The notes beneath the pieces were generated by a model that did no database searches, had not been told where the DNA came from, and worked only from the letters and a program-made list of their open reading frames with translations. Position numbers and translations under genes: made by a program. This document shows, one piece after another, positions 28,179 through 38,571 of a stretch of 58,139 nucleotides of DNA. Position 1 is the stretch's first letter. Every line of letters begins with the position of its first letter. Source of the DNA: Lingula anatina. Lineage: Eukaryota > Brachiopoda > Lingulata > Lingulida > Lingulidae. The stretch spans positions 175,917 through 234,055 of the forward strand of contig NW_019775689.1 of assembly GCF_001039355.2 (NCBI RefSeq). The letters are read 5' to 3'.

Positions 28179-31172
28179 TAATGAAGCACATGTAGGGGTT
28201 TGTGCAAGAGACCACAATGTCTGTGCCTGTAAGAGACAAATAGATGAGGTAATAAGATGACAGTTTGCCATAGATTTGAAATGTGGAATTGCTCATTTTC
28301 ATAATGAAATATCATACTAAGTGTATCAAATCATTTTGAGTGAGGGTATCACCCTGTTATAACATTTCACAATCAACTAAAACGCTCAAATAGTTGTCTC
28401 CTCCCCTCCCCCCCCCTCACCCTCGCTTGCATTCCACTGCTGTGTTACAGCAAACTGTAACAAGAATTCAAAATTGTTTTACATTTCCAATTGCATATAT
28501 TGCCAAAAATGTATCAGTGCCCTGGGCAGTGCAGAATAAAATTCACTTGTTATTTATGCCAGAGAAGATGTTATGATGCATTGTTTGTCTTGTCTTGCCT
28601 GCTCCACTAAAGCCTCATGTTTATATGGATGGACATTTCATCACATTTTCACCATGAAATTGTTAGACTGCCTTCAATAGAGTGGTCTATCTCCTTATCT
28701 TCCTCACCCTGGAAGTCATTTGCATCGAAAAATACAACCTTTTAACTCATCCTATCAAAACATCTTTCCAAGTTGCAGAGTGCTGGGAATCACAGTAAAC
28801 TAATAAATGTCAATGTTTTGAAAAGTGCCGATCTTTGGCTCTCTGGATGAAACATTGCAGTCCTCTGAGAGAAAAACTGTAGAATATGCAACACCGTGCA
28901 TTTTCTGAAAATCATCAGCCGGTCAGTCTATGAGAGCGAACACCAAAGTGATGATTAAATTTGCCAAGGAGAGAGAACCATGGAGAGCCCTTTACGACCT
29001 TTACTGCCAACAGTCTAAAAGAACAGCTAGGGCACACAAGAGAGAGAGAGAGAGAATGAGAGAGAGATGAGAAAGACATTTTATTGGAGCTAACTTTTCA
29101 ATTTTGGCGTTTTCTTGGTAGCAGGTCAAATTTAACTTTCTTTGACACCAAAATCTGACATTTATCAAATCCCATATTGCATTGCAATTGTGGGGATACG
29201 AGGCACTCGCAAATACACATATATATGACTTGTTATACATCACTGAGTGTGACCAGATGTGTTCGTTTGATGTCTACATGCACATGCACATCACGTGTGT
29301 CAGGTTTTACTTGAATTCAACATTTAATCATTTGTTTACAGTTCACGGCCACTGGACATCTTCAATGTCATATATCAAGTTGCCAAGAAATGACATCAAG
29401 TAAAATGTTTTGACAACCTTGCATGCAGTGAAAGATAAAGCAGGGTAATTACTAGGACATGAATGCATAGAAAATTGATTTTTCAGAATTGGAGAGATAA
29501 TGCAACTGAACACTTTTATGTGTTGTAAATATGCAGCTATGATGTGCAGGAGTAGATCCAGGGTTTCCAAGGGAGGGGGGAGCTTTATTAACCCCCCCCC
29601 CCCGCTCCCCCACCCTAAAAAATGTGTGTATGGTTTGCAGACCAGCAAAAAACACTCGAGCCGCAAATTCATCCTTTGATGCACGTCCAGCATGGATTAC
29701 AAAATAATACATGTACATTCTGAATGATATTCCACTTTTTTTCTCATTTAAAAAATAATTAATTTTAAGTATCAACATGTGCCTTTAAATACGAAGCAAT
29801 GTTGCATGATTAAAGCTTGCGTGGTGCTTTGAGATATGCATGTGGGGCAGGACACGATATTAGACACGGCTTCAGATTTTAACGAGTAATTGGCCACATT
29901 TCGAATACCTCTGGGCCTGTTGACAATTCCTACGAGATCAGGATACTTCAATAGAATAAACTCCTCTATCTCTCTCCAACAAATGTTATTGATTTTGTGA
30001 TCATGCCTTTTTGTATTCAGTCTAAGCTTCCATGTTTGAGTGAAATGTCTATTAGGATGTCTATTGAATTATTTTTGGTGTAAATGAGGATAGGTGGCTC
30101 AGGGAGGGGGGGGCTGTACTCCTGAAGGTATGAGTGGTGGGTTCTATCCATGGACAGATCACACCGCAGTCTGTTTTGAATATTTCAATAAACTGAATAT
30201 TTTATTAATGTATTAATATTTGGTTGCTGCACAGGTACAGAATAAGTATATGTATATTTATATAGGTATAAAGACTAGATACGGTAACTACTAGTGTTGA
30301 TAGTATAAATATGCAAGGCACTGACTTGGCCAGATTAAAAAAAGGAAACTTGATTCTAGACAGCATATACAAATAATGATGGGAACAGTGAGTCAAATAT
30401 TTTGTATATAGATGGTCATTAAAAAATGTATTGCAAATCAAAAATTCATTGCAAAAAGTAAAAAAAATAAAAAAGAAACAAAAAGCTATCCACCTGTCTG
30501 TTTGAAGGCTGTCAAAATATTCCCCTCTGCACCTAACCGTTAATTGCCACTTTTGTGCCCAAGCCAGGAGAAAATAGATTTAACTTAAACATTACCGTCA
30601 TTTTTATTCATCCAGAAATCACACAATTAATTAAACTAGTCTGCCTTTCAAGATTCCTAATTTTAACAGGTTTTGACAACGAGATCGATATATTTAGCAA
30701 AGTGTCATTTATGTGGTGGAGGAATCCTATTAAGGTTTGTACTCAATTAAAAGGGGTTAGAAACTCTTGTTTTGACAGTAGATTTGGTCTAGTAAACTCA
30801 ATTTCCAAGGAAGCTAGGGAAATCAGAAGTACTTTCTGTCTATACTCATTGCATTCTCCTACACTGGGGTGCTTTTTCTCTTGCATTTTGTTAAAACCGG
30901 TGCATTGTTTGTTAAGTTCTGTCTAGAATTTGAACTGTAATGATACCCAGATTGTAGCCAGCGATATCAAAGGGGGTGTTCTTTTTTTCTGGAAAAGTGG
31001 ACTTTTTACCATGAAATTTTATTGTACCTAGAGAAAATTTTACCCAGAGTGGACCTTTTCCCAGCAAAAAGGGGGTTCTTGCAAACCTCCCGAACCCCAC
31101 CCCCTGGCTATGGGCTCTGATACAGTGTCACATTTACCAGCTCTCTGCACTACCAAATACAATGATATTATA

Positions 31173-31215
<43 letters not shown>

Positions 31216-34200
31216 TTTACTGCCACAGTGTTACTTCTGCAGGGATTGACAAAGGTGACAGTTGCAAGAGCTGTATTTTGGACATTAATTGATGGATGTC
31301 ATAAATCCCAAGCGTGAAATTCAAAGTTGCATGACTATTTCCTTAAGTAAGTTTGAAATACAGTATTTTTCCTAAAATGGCTGAGCAAATTAAGGCCCAA
31401 TGCTGCCACTGACATTTTTTCTGCGACTGTAATTGCATCATGTCCATACAGAGGTCAAAATGAATGTAAACATCAACTTGTTTCCCAGAATTGTTCTCAG
31501 ATGGTACAGGTCCGGGAGGGCTACCCTGGCATTTCTGGGGAACACTCCGGTTCCAGGAGGAACAAATTGCCAGGACGATGTGATATTTAAACTTGCAATT
31601 GAATCAATTTTCAAAGCTTAGGTTTGCTTTTGTTTTGTTCCAATGGTATATTTCACCATTATTCTGACATTTTTATCAAGCTATTTATCACCAGTGGGTC
31701 ATGTCATTGGCCATGGTCTCCTGATGGTGCCGGTGATTGAAGAATCCATTTGAGAAGTACAAATTTACCCAGTACAAATCTTTAAACATGCATTTTCTTC
31801 TAAGGTCTGAGTTTAAATGCAAATTAAACATACTAGTAAGTGCATCATTTCAAACAATTGGAAAAGGAATACATGTCCCAAAGGTACTAAAACAACCCCA
31901 TCCCCCCCCCAACCTCCCTAACATGTTATCTGAATTTACTGAAGTATTTCTTGTGCAGTCAACTATTTCAGACTGATTTTATCGTAAAAATCAAAAAAGA
32001 TCCACCAAAATGTAACTTAAAATTTGTAATTGATTTAATAGAATCAATTTTGTCTTGGTGATTGTGATGGTTCATTAATTTACACCAATGTGTTTGTGTT
32101 ATTATGCTTTTTTTTCAAACTTAAGTACATTGAAGATTTTCCTCAAAATTTTGATTCATTAAGATTTACATCGCAAAGGAGACATTGCATTCACTTTTAT
32201 GTTTAAAATTACGATGAACATGATCTGACATCTAGAATTTATGCCTGGCTCCACTTTTGTAGATCCAGCTTAAAATTTGAAAAGACCATCAGCTGCAATC
32301 TCAGTAAACATGCCGCTACTCTATTTCTTTTGTTTTCAGGTATTATTCTACTGCTGTTAACACCATAAAGAGTAGATTTATACATCCTTAGAACTTTCAG
32401 AGCCTGTGTGTTGAACACGAATAGATGTACGAACTTCTTGGTAATATGTTTCTTTTGATGTGCCATATCAGACAGACAGCAGATGCTGTGAGTAAAATGG
32501 CTGAACTTGGATTATCCCTGTGTTTTTGATTGCGTTTCTACCTATGCAGTGCAAACGCAGGTCACTTCAATTTGTTCCATGGAATTTAATTAACAAATGC
32601 TGGGTCAAAAGGGAGTCACATTGACGACTCTAAAATGTTTAGCTGGCCACTGCGGTGTCGCAGATGAATAGGGTTATTGTTATTATGTCCAGGGAAAGTG
32701 TTTTCTTGTACTTGTTGTGCAGAATTCTATAATTATGCAGATTTAATTCTCCTAAGTGATAGATGTTCATTTAATCAATGATAAAGATGCTGTTGCTGCA
32801 CATTTTACATATTGTAATACTTGTGATACTGTGATATATGGAATACAATCAGCTATATTTACTGTCATCTCCCAAGGAAAGTGTCTCAACAGCAGGAAGC
32901 ATTCAGGTCCAACTCTACAGGGATCCTTGCATAAGTGCAGTCATTGTAATCAGCTTAATTGTCTGATGTGCCTCCTCGACCACCAAGGGGGTAATTAACT
33001 ATTGTGCGCGCTTGGCTCTGTAAGCTGATTACAATGAATGCACTTCAGCGAGAATCTCCCATAGCTCAGTTGGATTGATTCAACTAGTAGAATGTTTTTA
33101 TCTGAAAGCGGGTTCATTCATGATATTTCAGTTATATCATGAAAAAAAAAATTGCGATATTAAGTCCTTGGCGACACCTAAGTAGACCCAGCAAAAGGGG
33201 TTTCTAAATATTTACTAGTATGTTTTATATTCTTTTAATAATATTTTGAAGATAATACAAAGTCTGTAGAATGATGCAATGTCATAAGGTTTATAATTCC
33301 AGTTTCCATTTTCACCTGTTTCCAGATGTTGCTTCCAAGATAAGTGGTGTTATAGTCTACAAGCTGTTTGAAAGTGGGAAGGAATATGCTAAAACCAAAA
33401 CACAGAAATAATCTTGCTGACAGTTTGTCAAATATCTTTTTTTTTTGTGATTAACAAAAATTGTGATGAAAAAAAATGTCATATAATTTTATTTCTTTTG
33501 TGTTTCAGCTTTTCTTGGCAGGGGTATTTGGCGCCATCTTCTTCTGTGTGGCTGAAAACAGATATTATTATAGCGGCAGCTGTAAGCTATTTGTGATAAA
33601 GGTGAGTATGATAGTTGACACACGCATGCATGCACACACGTACGCACACTCATGGATACTTTTAACATGTCCATGTGTCTCAGTACTGCTCTTAATAACT
33701 TGAAATTTGGGTGAATTTGCAGCCATCAAATCATGAGAGAAAATAAACAAAAGTGTCTTGTTAGAAGAAATTTTTTACAGCATCATTAAATATTAGTTTT
33801 CAAGAAAAGCTAGACAATCAAAATATTTGGAAAATTATAGCAACACTGCATGTACATTTTGGATAAAATTCATTTGAAAACCATAACTCTAAGTACAAGA
33901 ATCCAAACAAAAAAATTTGCTGAAAGGTTAGAAATTCTGTATTATTAGGGACCATTCCCAGACCGTATCGTACTAACTTTGGATCAATCTATCGCCTAGG
34001 GATTTCTCACTGAATTGCAATCAACTTAAGCGGTTTAGATGTCTGTCATGCCCACTGCAGCTGATAGGGGGTAATTAACTATCGTCTAGCAGCTTTAGTA
34101 GGCATGTCAGACAACTAAGAGCGCATTCTCAACGAATTAAGCCAGGCTTTACAAAGCCGGTGACCTAAAAATGGAGGACGTACATGAAAGAAAAACCGCC

Positions 34201-36768
34201 TAATCTTTTAATAGTCTCTCCGCCTCCCCCCACGTCGTCCCTGCGGGGTACAGTAATTAAATCTCGGCTCCGTTCGCCATGCGGAAGCTACCTGAGAAAT
34301 ATTAAGTGCGCATGCTCATCAGTTAAACTCGTGGTGAAGAAAGCATGGCGGCTGAAGGCGATCGAAGGAAAAAAGCTCTTCTGTTCTATTATCTTTGAAA
34401 ACAGAGACGAAAAAGGAATAATTTGGCCCGTAGAGCAGCAATGAATCGACTATCTACGGAGATAATATCACCAGAGATATTCACGGAAATATTAATGTTC
34501 GGAACCGAGATTTAATTACTGTACCCCGCAGGGACGACGTGTGGGGAGGCGTGTGAGAGGCGGAGAGACTATTAAAAGATTAGGCGGTTTTTCTTTCATG
34601 TACGTCCGCCATTTTTAGGTCACCATCTTTGTAAAGCCTGGCTTAAATCATTGAGAATGCGCTCTAAGCTGCTTAAGCTGAAAGCAATTTTGCAAGAAAC
34701 CCCTTGGAAATGGACCGATCCTGTTAGATCGATCTAGGTATGGGAATCCAGTCTTAGAATGTGTGTAAACCCAAGTACGTCATCTGCAAAGTTTCAGTAG
34801 TCATCAGAGATCATATTCTTGGCGCATATGTTCACACATTAGATATTACTACTGTTAACACCAAAAAAACATGCTCCAATTTCAGCAAACACTTCAGTCG
34901 TGTGTTTTAACAGTGGAGTATTTACATAACCTATTAGTTTGAAGCATGTAGCTCCTACCACTACATTTTGCTACACTTATCATTTGAAGTGGAAAACTCT
35001 GCAAATCTCCACATGTGGTAGAACGTGCTTATTGCTGAAAGAACTGAGATTCTTTGGGTAATCTTGGGTATTAGTAGGTTTCAGTGGTCCTAGTGTACAT
35101 TTAATTGCAGCACTACAGGTAGCTTAGTTGCACAGAGTGATGCCCTTTTATACTAACGGTTCTCATAATTGAATATCTCATAAAATGCCAATGAGCGGAC
35201 TTACAATGATTTAAAGGAAGACTGTTGTCTATTCTTCTTGGCAGAGATATTGTTTTTCTTTGCTTATGAGTGCTGCCAATAAAGATGATGGTTTCTTCAA
35301 CGTGTGTGTGTGTTTGTTAGCTAGTGGACATCTCAGAAAGTTCCTCACAAATTTTGATGATATTTTCGGATGTTCAGTCATTTCAGGATTAAAAGATGTG
35401 ATAACTAATTCAGTTGAATCCATGTTTCCTGACAGTTTTAAAGAATTGTTTACTGCCAAGGAAAATTGCAAAAAATGTCATTAAAACAAGAGAACGAAGT
35501 AATGAGAAGAATTTGGGAGCAGTGTTATTCTAATGAATATATTTGGCATCAATGTAAAATAACCCTATTCACTAACAGGAGTGTATTTCATGGCTGAAGT
35601 AATCACCCTTTTCTTGAATTATTTGACTTAAATGTCATATTAAAGAGCAAAGCTCAAAAACTCCAAGGCATACGTACGTATTTATGCAGTTGCTACTGGT
35701 GTACAATAAATTAATTATTCAATAAAATGTAAACCTTTGGATGAGATCTGACCATTGACAGAAACACAGTTCAAGATCCTGTTTATTCTTCCTCTCCCCC
35801 TAAAAAAATTATTCCATTTAGAAAAAAATCAATAGGATACAGTATTTGACATTTTGTTGCAAACAAGCTTGCTGTAAAAAAATATAAGAAGAAGAAAAAA
35901 AGGCCCAATCGATTGCGCAACCAACCATTTCTGCAGTGCATTTTAACATGTGAAACGGTGCAGTTGCTGTTGGTTGGCATTTACCACGGTTTATAGATAA
36001 TAATAAAAAGGAGGAATTCGAGGAGCAGAAAATTTAGGTTACAATACATCGATGCCAAAGTTGTCTAACATTGCGTGAGCCCCCAAAGTCATTGAGATGC
36101 CTCTCTAGGAGATAGAGCTGTGAAGATAATATAGAGCTAACATTGTGATAACAGGAACACATTTGCCCTCCACATTGCACTAAGTGGGTGCGTTTAGACC
36201 CAGACATAGTCCCAATCCAGTATTGGGTCATGCTCCGAGTTAAATGAGATTGAACCAGCTTGGTTTAACTTTGACCTTTCTCAGTCAGCCATTTGTTTAA
36301 GATATGGTCACCACAGGAAGTACGATTAATAGATGAAGACTAAAATACCTAAATTACAATTGAAGAATGACACCATGCACTTGTGTATTTCTCCCCTTGC
36401 ACAATTCCTATACAAGTTAGCTTTTGGCCCCATGTAGTGACTCTCTCACAAAAAAGCCAGTGTATTCAGTTGTCTATCTCTCCAACTGATCCATTCCAGT
36501 CCAGTTATGTATACCATTCCATGTGAAAAAAAAGACCTAATTTTAAACTTGACAAAGCATGGTTTTCGGTCTAAGTCTGACCTTGTCTGAATGCACCCAA
36601 AGTTCTGTGTGGTCTACATGGAGCTGTGTGTAATATTCTGTAAACACAGGAACCAATGTAGTGAGTTCCTTCTTTTTTTGTCTTTCATAAAAGATGTGCA
36701 AGGTCAGCCTTAAAGATATAATTGGTAAATCTAGCATATAAGAAATGGGCAGAGAAGGATATCCATTC

Positions 36769-36799
<31 letters not shown>

Positions 36800-38268
36800 A
36801 CACACACAGGCTACAAATTTACGGATAGTTTACATTATTCCCACTCTGTTGGTTTCCAGCTCATTTGACGGTTTCAGAGACAGACTGTTCTCCTTCCTCA
36901 GCGTTGTGCATCTGATAGCTGCAGGTGCTCTCACATCTATAATAATAATAATATGTATTTATTTGCAACTTAAAAAGTTGAATTTTACAATAAAAACAAA
37001 TAGTGGTGAGATGCACAATCTTAAAATTTACTTGTAAGTGTTAAAATGATTCGATACACATTAAATATCTGATTAATTCTTTGACAAAATCACCCTTTTT
37101 TTCATATTTAAGTTTCTGTTAGAAAATTTTTGGCTGAAGATCCTTTATAAAGCCCATTTTCATAGTTCTTTATGTTATGCATAAGCAGTCTTAACATGTT
37201 GGTTATATATATTTTAGGATTAAGATTACAGTGTATTCATTTTCAAAGCTTTTCACTTGGTCAAAACGTGAAATTAGAGAAGTGCCTCTATCTGTCTCAG
37301 CATGGTGTATTTATCAAAACCCTAGCTTGTATTGCCATCAGATATTGTGTTCAACAGATTGAACTAAGAGAACATCTAACACATTCTGTGACTGAAGTTC
37401 AGTTATCCTCAACTAACACAGTACATTTGCTTGTTTTAAATTTTTAAAAAATTTTATTATATTTCGTCTGGTTGGTTTATAATTTCTTTTTGTTTGTTTA
37501 AAAATAGGTCAAAATCTTTTTTTTCAGTTGAATTAAAGTAGTAAAAGACGTATGTTTATATGGTGTATCATAAAGGTGTATCTATCTGTGCATATTATAA
37601 TTGCAAAAAATGACAGAAGCTCTTTTTTGTACATAATTTTCTTTTTATTTTTTCAGGCAGTGGTTTTTACCCTGTCCGCCATAAGTGTATTTGTGTGCAT
37701 CGTAGCCAGTATATTCCCGGGTATCCATGGTCGCCGTATCGCACAGTACACCGGAGACTGCGTAAGAACTAATGAAATCTGTTACTGTCATCTGGGTGAT
37801 GACAACGGGATGGTGAGGGTGTACGCTTACCCTCACCTTCTTGACTGTCGTCCTGAGACTTTCACCAGTATAAAAGATAATCTCATATTACAGTGTGCTC
37901 TCAACGCCATTGGCTGTGGGGTTTCAATATGGCTTGTTGTGCTTCTCTGGCAGTCTCGCTACCAGAATTACCCATCAGGACTTCGCTTTTATTCCTACAG
38001 CGCAAATTCACATCACCCTTGGATGGAAACGACGAATAGGCCTGCATATTCCACTCCCGTAGACACGCCCTCTTTCGACAGAAAGTTATCACAGAAGCGC
38101 CTCCTAGCGAGGCAGCAGAAAGACGAGGAGGAAGAGGAACAAAAACGGAAGTGCATCGCTAATGGTCAGCATCCTTCAGATACGTATAAATCTGACCAGG
38201 CTGACCAGCAAACTGCTCTGTTAGCCAAGAATGAAAGATCTGCAGATGACGAAGTTGTGATTCATTAA
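16710..38268 (+). CDS. SSPN: Sarcospan-like four-transmembrane protein (three coding exons)
   Basis: Joining 16710-17249, 33509-33601 and 37657-38268 gives an open frame of 414 codons with all junctions in phase 0 and GT-AG introns. Sarcospan is a small membrane protein of the dystrophin-glycoprotein complex at the muscle cell surface, where it stabilises that complex. What I see: residues 131-137 are Cys-rich just before TM1 (about 139-165); an RETPYWAGIP motif (171-180) leads into TM2 (about 178-195); TM3 is about 207-231; a large outer loop has Cys246, a CYC motif (253-255) and Cys275; TM4 is about 286-309 and is followed by WQSRYQ. The TP-aromatic-WAGI motif, the CxC loop and the W-x-x-RYQ after TM4 match my memory of vertebrate sarcospan, which also has three coding exons. 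Vertebrate sarcospan is about 243 aa; this protein adds a basic, His-rich N-terminus (poly-His patches at about 97-110) and an acidic/basic tail (355-414). The assignment rests on remembered family features, not a search. The main alternative is another CD20/TMEM255-like family. Confidence 0.82.
18031..18072. repeat. (TG)n microsatellite
   Basis: A run of about 20 GT dinucleotides in sarcospan intron 1. Confidence 0.95.
19300..19452. mobile_element. Family E MITE, diverged
   Basis: GGAGCCGAACCAGAG...TCCGGACAGAAAAAA...CCTGGAAGCCCCAGAAGGCG follows the same plan and orientation as the 10992 copy. It abuts a (TG)n tract. Confidence 0.55.
21297..21682. mobile_element. Possible DNA-transposon remnant
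   Basis: A GC-richer block with GGCGCCATATTTTTG, GTGCATGCGCGATAT and the terminal-looking TTGTAGTGTGAGCGGGCTAT. On the - strand it has a short Arg/Lys-rich reading stretch. The style is that of invertebrate DNA transposons, but no matching inverted end was found, so this is tentative. Confidence 0.35.
21754..21833. mobile_element. Family A MITE, right-half fragment
   Basis: GATTAGATGGCAAGCTTTG followed by CCATATTTGACC and ACTAGCTAGTCCCCTATAAT, matching one half of the family. The left half is absent. Confidence 0.6.
24700..24945 (+). repeat. Old dispersed repeat, copy 2
   Basis: Diverged relative of 436-665 in the same orientation, immediately upstream of a family A element (24948). No coding potential. 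Confidence 0.55.
24948..25106. mobile_element. Family A MITE, full copy
   Basis: Same layout and orientation as the 2728 copy: ends TTCAGAACAGTGGACTA and TAGTCCGCTGTTTTGAA, and the same interior landmarks. Confidence 0.78.
25213..25386. mobile_element. Family A MITE, full copy, inverted
   Basis: Ends CATTCAGAACATTGGACTAA and TTAGTTCACTGTTCTGAATG. The interior landmarks run in the opposite direction (CACTTGAATATTCCCC then GGCAAGCTTT). It lies 106 bp from the 24948 copy, forming an inverted pair. Confidence 0.78.
26601..26696. mobile_element. Family A MITE, diverged fragment
   Basis: GGGGAATCTATTTAGTGTC...GCAAGCTTTCAAGTG...CACATTTGA...GTGAATGCAGCC follows the interior and right end of the inverted form. 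The left TIR is missing. Confidence 0.5.
26817..26861 (+). repeat. Hexanucleotide repeat (GATGSC)n
   Basis: CGATGGCGATGGCGATGCCGATGCC and so on, followed by GGCGCC. GC-rich, and it encodes Ala-Asp in one frame, but no surrounding gene is visible. Confidence 0.85.
27219..28139. other. Assembly gap (921 N)
   Basis: A run of N inside sarcospan intron 1, followed immediately by a (TG)n tract that probably stopped the assembly. Confidence 0.99.
28142..28177. repeat. (TG)n microsatellite at gap edge
   Basis: A pure (TG)n run starts right after the N gap, so the array may extend into it. Confidence 0.95.
30945..31112. mobile_element. Possible short inverted-repeat element
   Basis: GTAGCCAGCGATATCAAAGG at the left and CCCACCCCCTGGCTATGGGC at the right are loosely inverted. 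The interior repeats the GTGGAC / AAATTTT blocks. Only one copy is in the window. Confidence 0.35.
31172..31214. repeat. (AAT)n microsatellite
   Basis: About 14 AAT units in sarcospan intron 1. Confidence 0.95.
32905..33070. mobile_element. Family C MITE, partial
   Basis: AGGTCCAACTCTACAGGGAT and the inverted arms AGTGCAGTCATTGTAATCAG / CTGATTACAATGAATGCACT surround the core GGGGGTAATTAACTATTG. Outer ends are unclear. Confidence 0.55.
33056..33124 (+). other. tRNA-like promoter boxes (possible SINE or tRNA relic)
   Basis: TAGCTCAGTTGG (33062-33073) is a perfect internal A-box. GGTTCATTCAT (33111-33121) is a weak B-box at a tRNA-like distance. No full cloverleaf could be drawn, so this is not called as a tRNA gene. 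Confidence 0.25.
33509..33601 (+). CDS. SSPN: Sarcospan coding exon 2
   Basis: A 93-bp exon of 31 codons, phase 0 at both ends, sits between a TTTCAG acceptor and a GTGAGT donor. It codes residues 181-211, which make up most of TM2 and the short intracellular loop before TM3. It is too short to stand out as an isolated ORF; the hydrophobic run LFLAGVFGAIFFCVAEN and the exact phase match identify it. Confidence 0.9.
33950..34760. mobile_element. Family C MITE split by the family B insertion
   Basis: The left part (about 33950-34118) has GGGATTTCTCACTGAATTGC and the core GGGGGTAATTAACTATCGTC. The right part (34665-34760) has AAGCAATTTTGCAAGAAACC followed by GGACCGATC. Removing the foldback restores a symmetric element with outer ends GGGACCATTCCCAGACC and a matching right end. 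Boundaries are approximate. Confidence 0.55.
34119..34664. mobile_element. Family B 546-bp foldback element, complete, with TAA flanks
   Basis: The ends are GAGCGCATTCTCAACGAATT and its near-exact reverse complement. The inverted arms continue for about 150 bp each, through CCGCCTAATCTTTTAATAGT and GTCGTCCCTGCGGGGTACAG. The element is flanked by TAA on both sides (or CTAAG if the end is placed one base in). A TWA-type 3-bp target duplication would fit PIF/Harbinger elements. The central region has a short basic reading stretch (MAAEGDRRKKALL) that may be a relic of a transposase start. It is inserted inside a family C element. Confidence 0.75.
36770..36808. repeat. Poly-C plus (CA)n tract
   Basis: About 16 C then about 11 CA units, in sarcospan intron 2. 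Confidence 0.95.
37657..38268 (+). CDS. SSPN: Sarcospan coding exon 3 (terminal)
   Basis: The acceptor TTTTTTCAG ends at 37656 and the stop TAA is at 38266-38268. The exon codes residues 212-414: TM3, the Cys-containing extracellular loop, TM4 and a 105-residue cytoplasmic tail. The tail has a Tyr/His-rich stretch and then a strongly charged, probably helical or disordered segment rich in Glu, Lys, Arg and Gln. The tail is much longer than in vertebrate sarcospan. Confidence 0.92.
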   Translation, partial: AVVFTLSAISVFVCIVASIFPGIHGRRIAQYTGDCVRTNEICYCHLGDDNGMVRVYAYPHLLDCRPETFTSIKDNLILQCALNAIGCGVSIWLVVLLWQSRYQNYPSGLRFYSYSANSHHPWMETTNRPAYSTPVDTPSFDRKLSQKRLLARQQKDEEEEEQKRKCIANGQHPSDTYKSDQADQQTALLAKNERSADDEVVIH

Positions 38269-38408
38269 ACCTCTCCGAACCTCAAACAAAAAATGCTCCA
38301 TCATCCTATTAGTGATATGTACTTTATTTGAATACGGCACTCAAAGATTTGGACTTGTGAAACATTGTCCTTGATACTGGCAGAATTAGAGTTCTATATT
38401 TTCAGAGA

Positions 38409-38571
38409 GCGCTTTCAGAACAGCCGACTAACAGATCCGCCCACTTGAATGCTTGTTGTGTAATCCCAGCAGGGAACGTATTCAGTGTCTAATCAGGAAT
38501 TAAGCGACAAGCTAAATAGTGGGTCGCCATATTTGATCCATGGATCTGTTAGTTCGCTGTTCTAAATGCAC
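38409..38571. mobile_element. Family A MITE in likely sarcospan 3' UTR
   Basis: Ends TTTCAGAACAGCCGACTAAC and GTTAGTTCGCTGTTCTAAA, with diverged interior landmarks in the inverted orientation. It lies 140 bp after the sarcospan stop, so it is probably transcribed. Confidence 0.72.

Larger units (their letters stand above)
17250..33508 (+). other. Sarcospan intron 1 (16.3 kb)
   Basis: Bounded by the GTAAGT donor and TTTCAG acceptor of the adjoining coding exons. It contains family A elements (21754, 24948, 25213, 26601), a family E element (19300), a family C element (32905), microsatellites and the sequencing gap. No nested gene is recognisable. Confidence 0.75.
33602..37656 (+). other. Sarcospan intron 2 (4.1 kb)
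   Basis: It contains the family C element with the nested family B foldback (33950-34760) and a poly-C/(CA)n tract at 36770-36808. A 74-residue ORF at 35260-35484 has no recognised homology. Confidence 0.75.

Noticed and set aside
27078-28315. ORFs of 339-397 residues made mostly of X
   Set aside because: They span the 921-base N gap; no sequence supports them.
30555-30926. 123-residue ORF in sarcospan intron 1
   Set aside because: It begins with a non-ATG codon and has no motif or splice context; probably chance.
32756-32998. 80-residue ORF with several Cys/His
   Set aside because: It runs into a family C MITE; the Cys/His spacing does not fit a zinc finger.
34184-34444. 86-residue ORF
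   Set aside because: It lies wholly inside the family B foldback and crosses its arm; not a recognisable protein.
35260-35484. 74-residue ORF that reads somewhat protein-like
   Set aside because: No recognised family, no start context, and the opposite strand is equally open; left unannotated.
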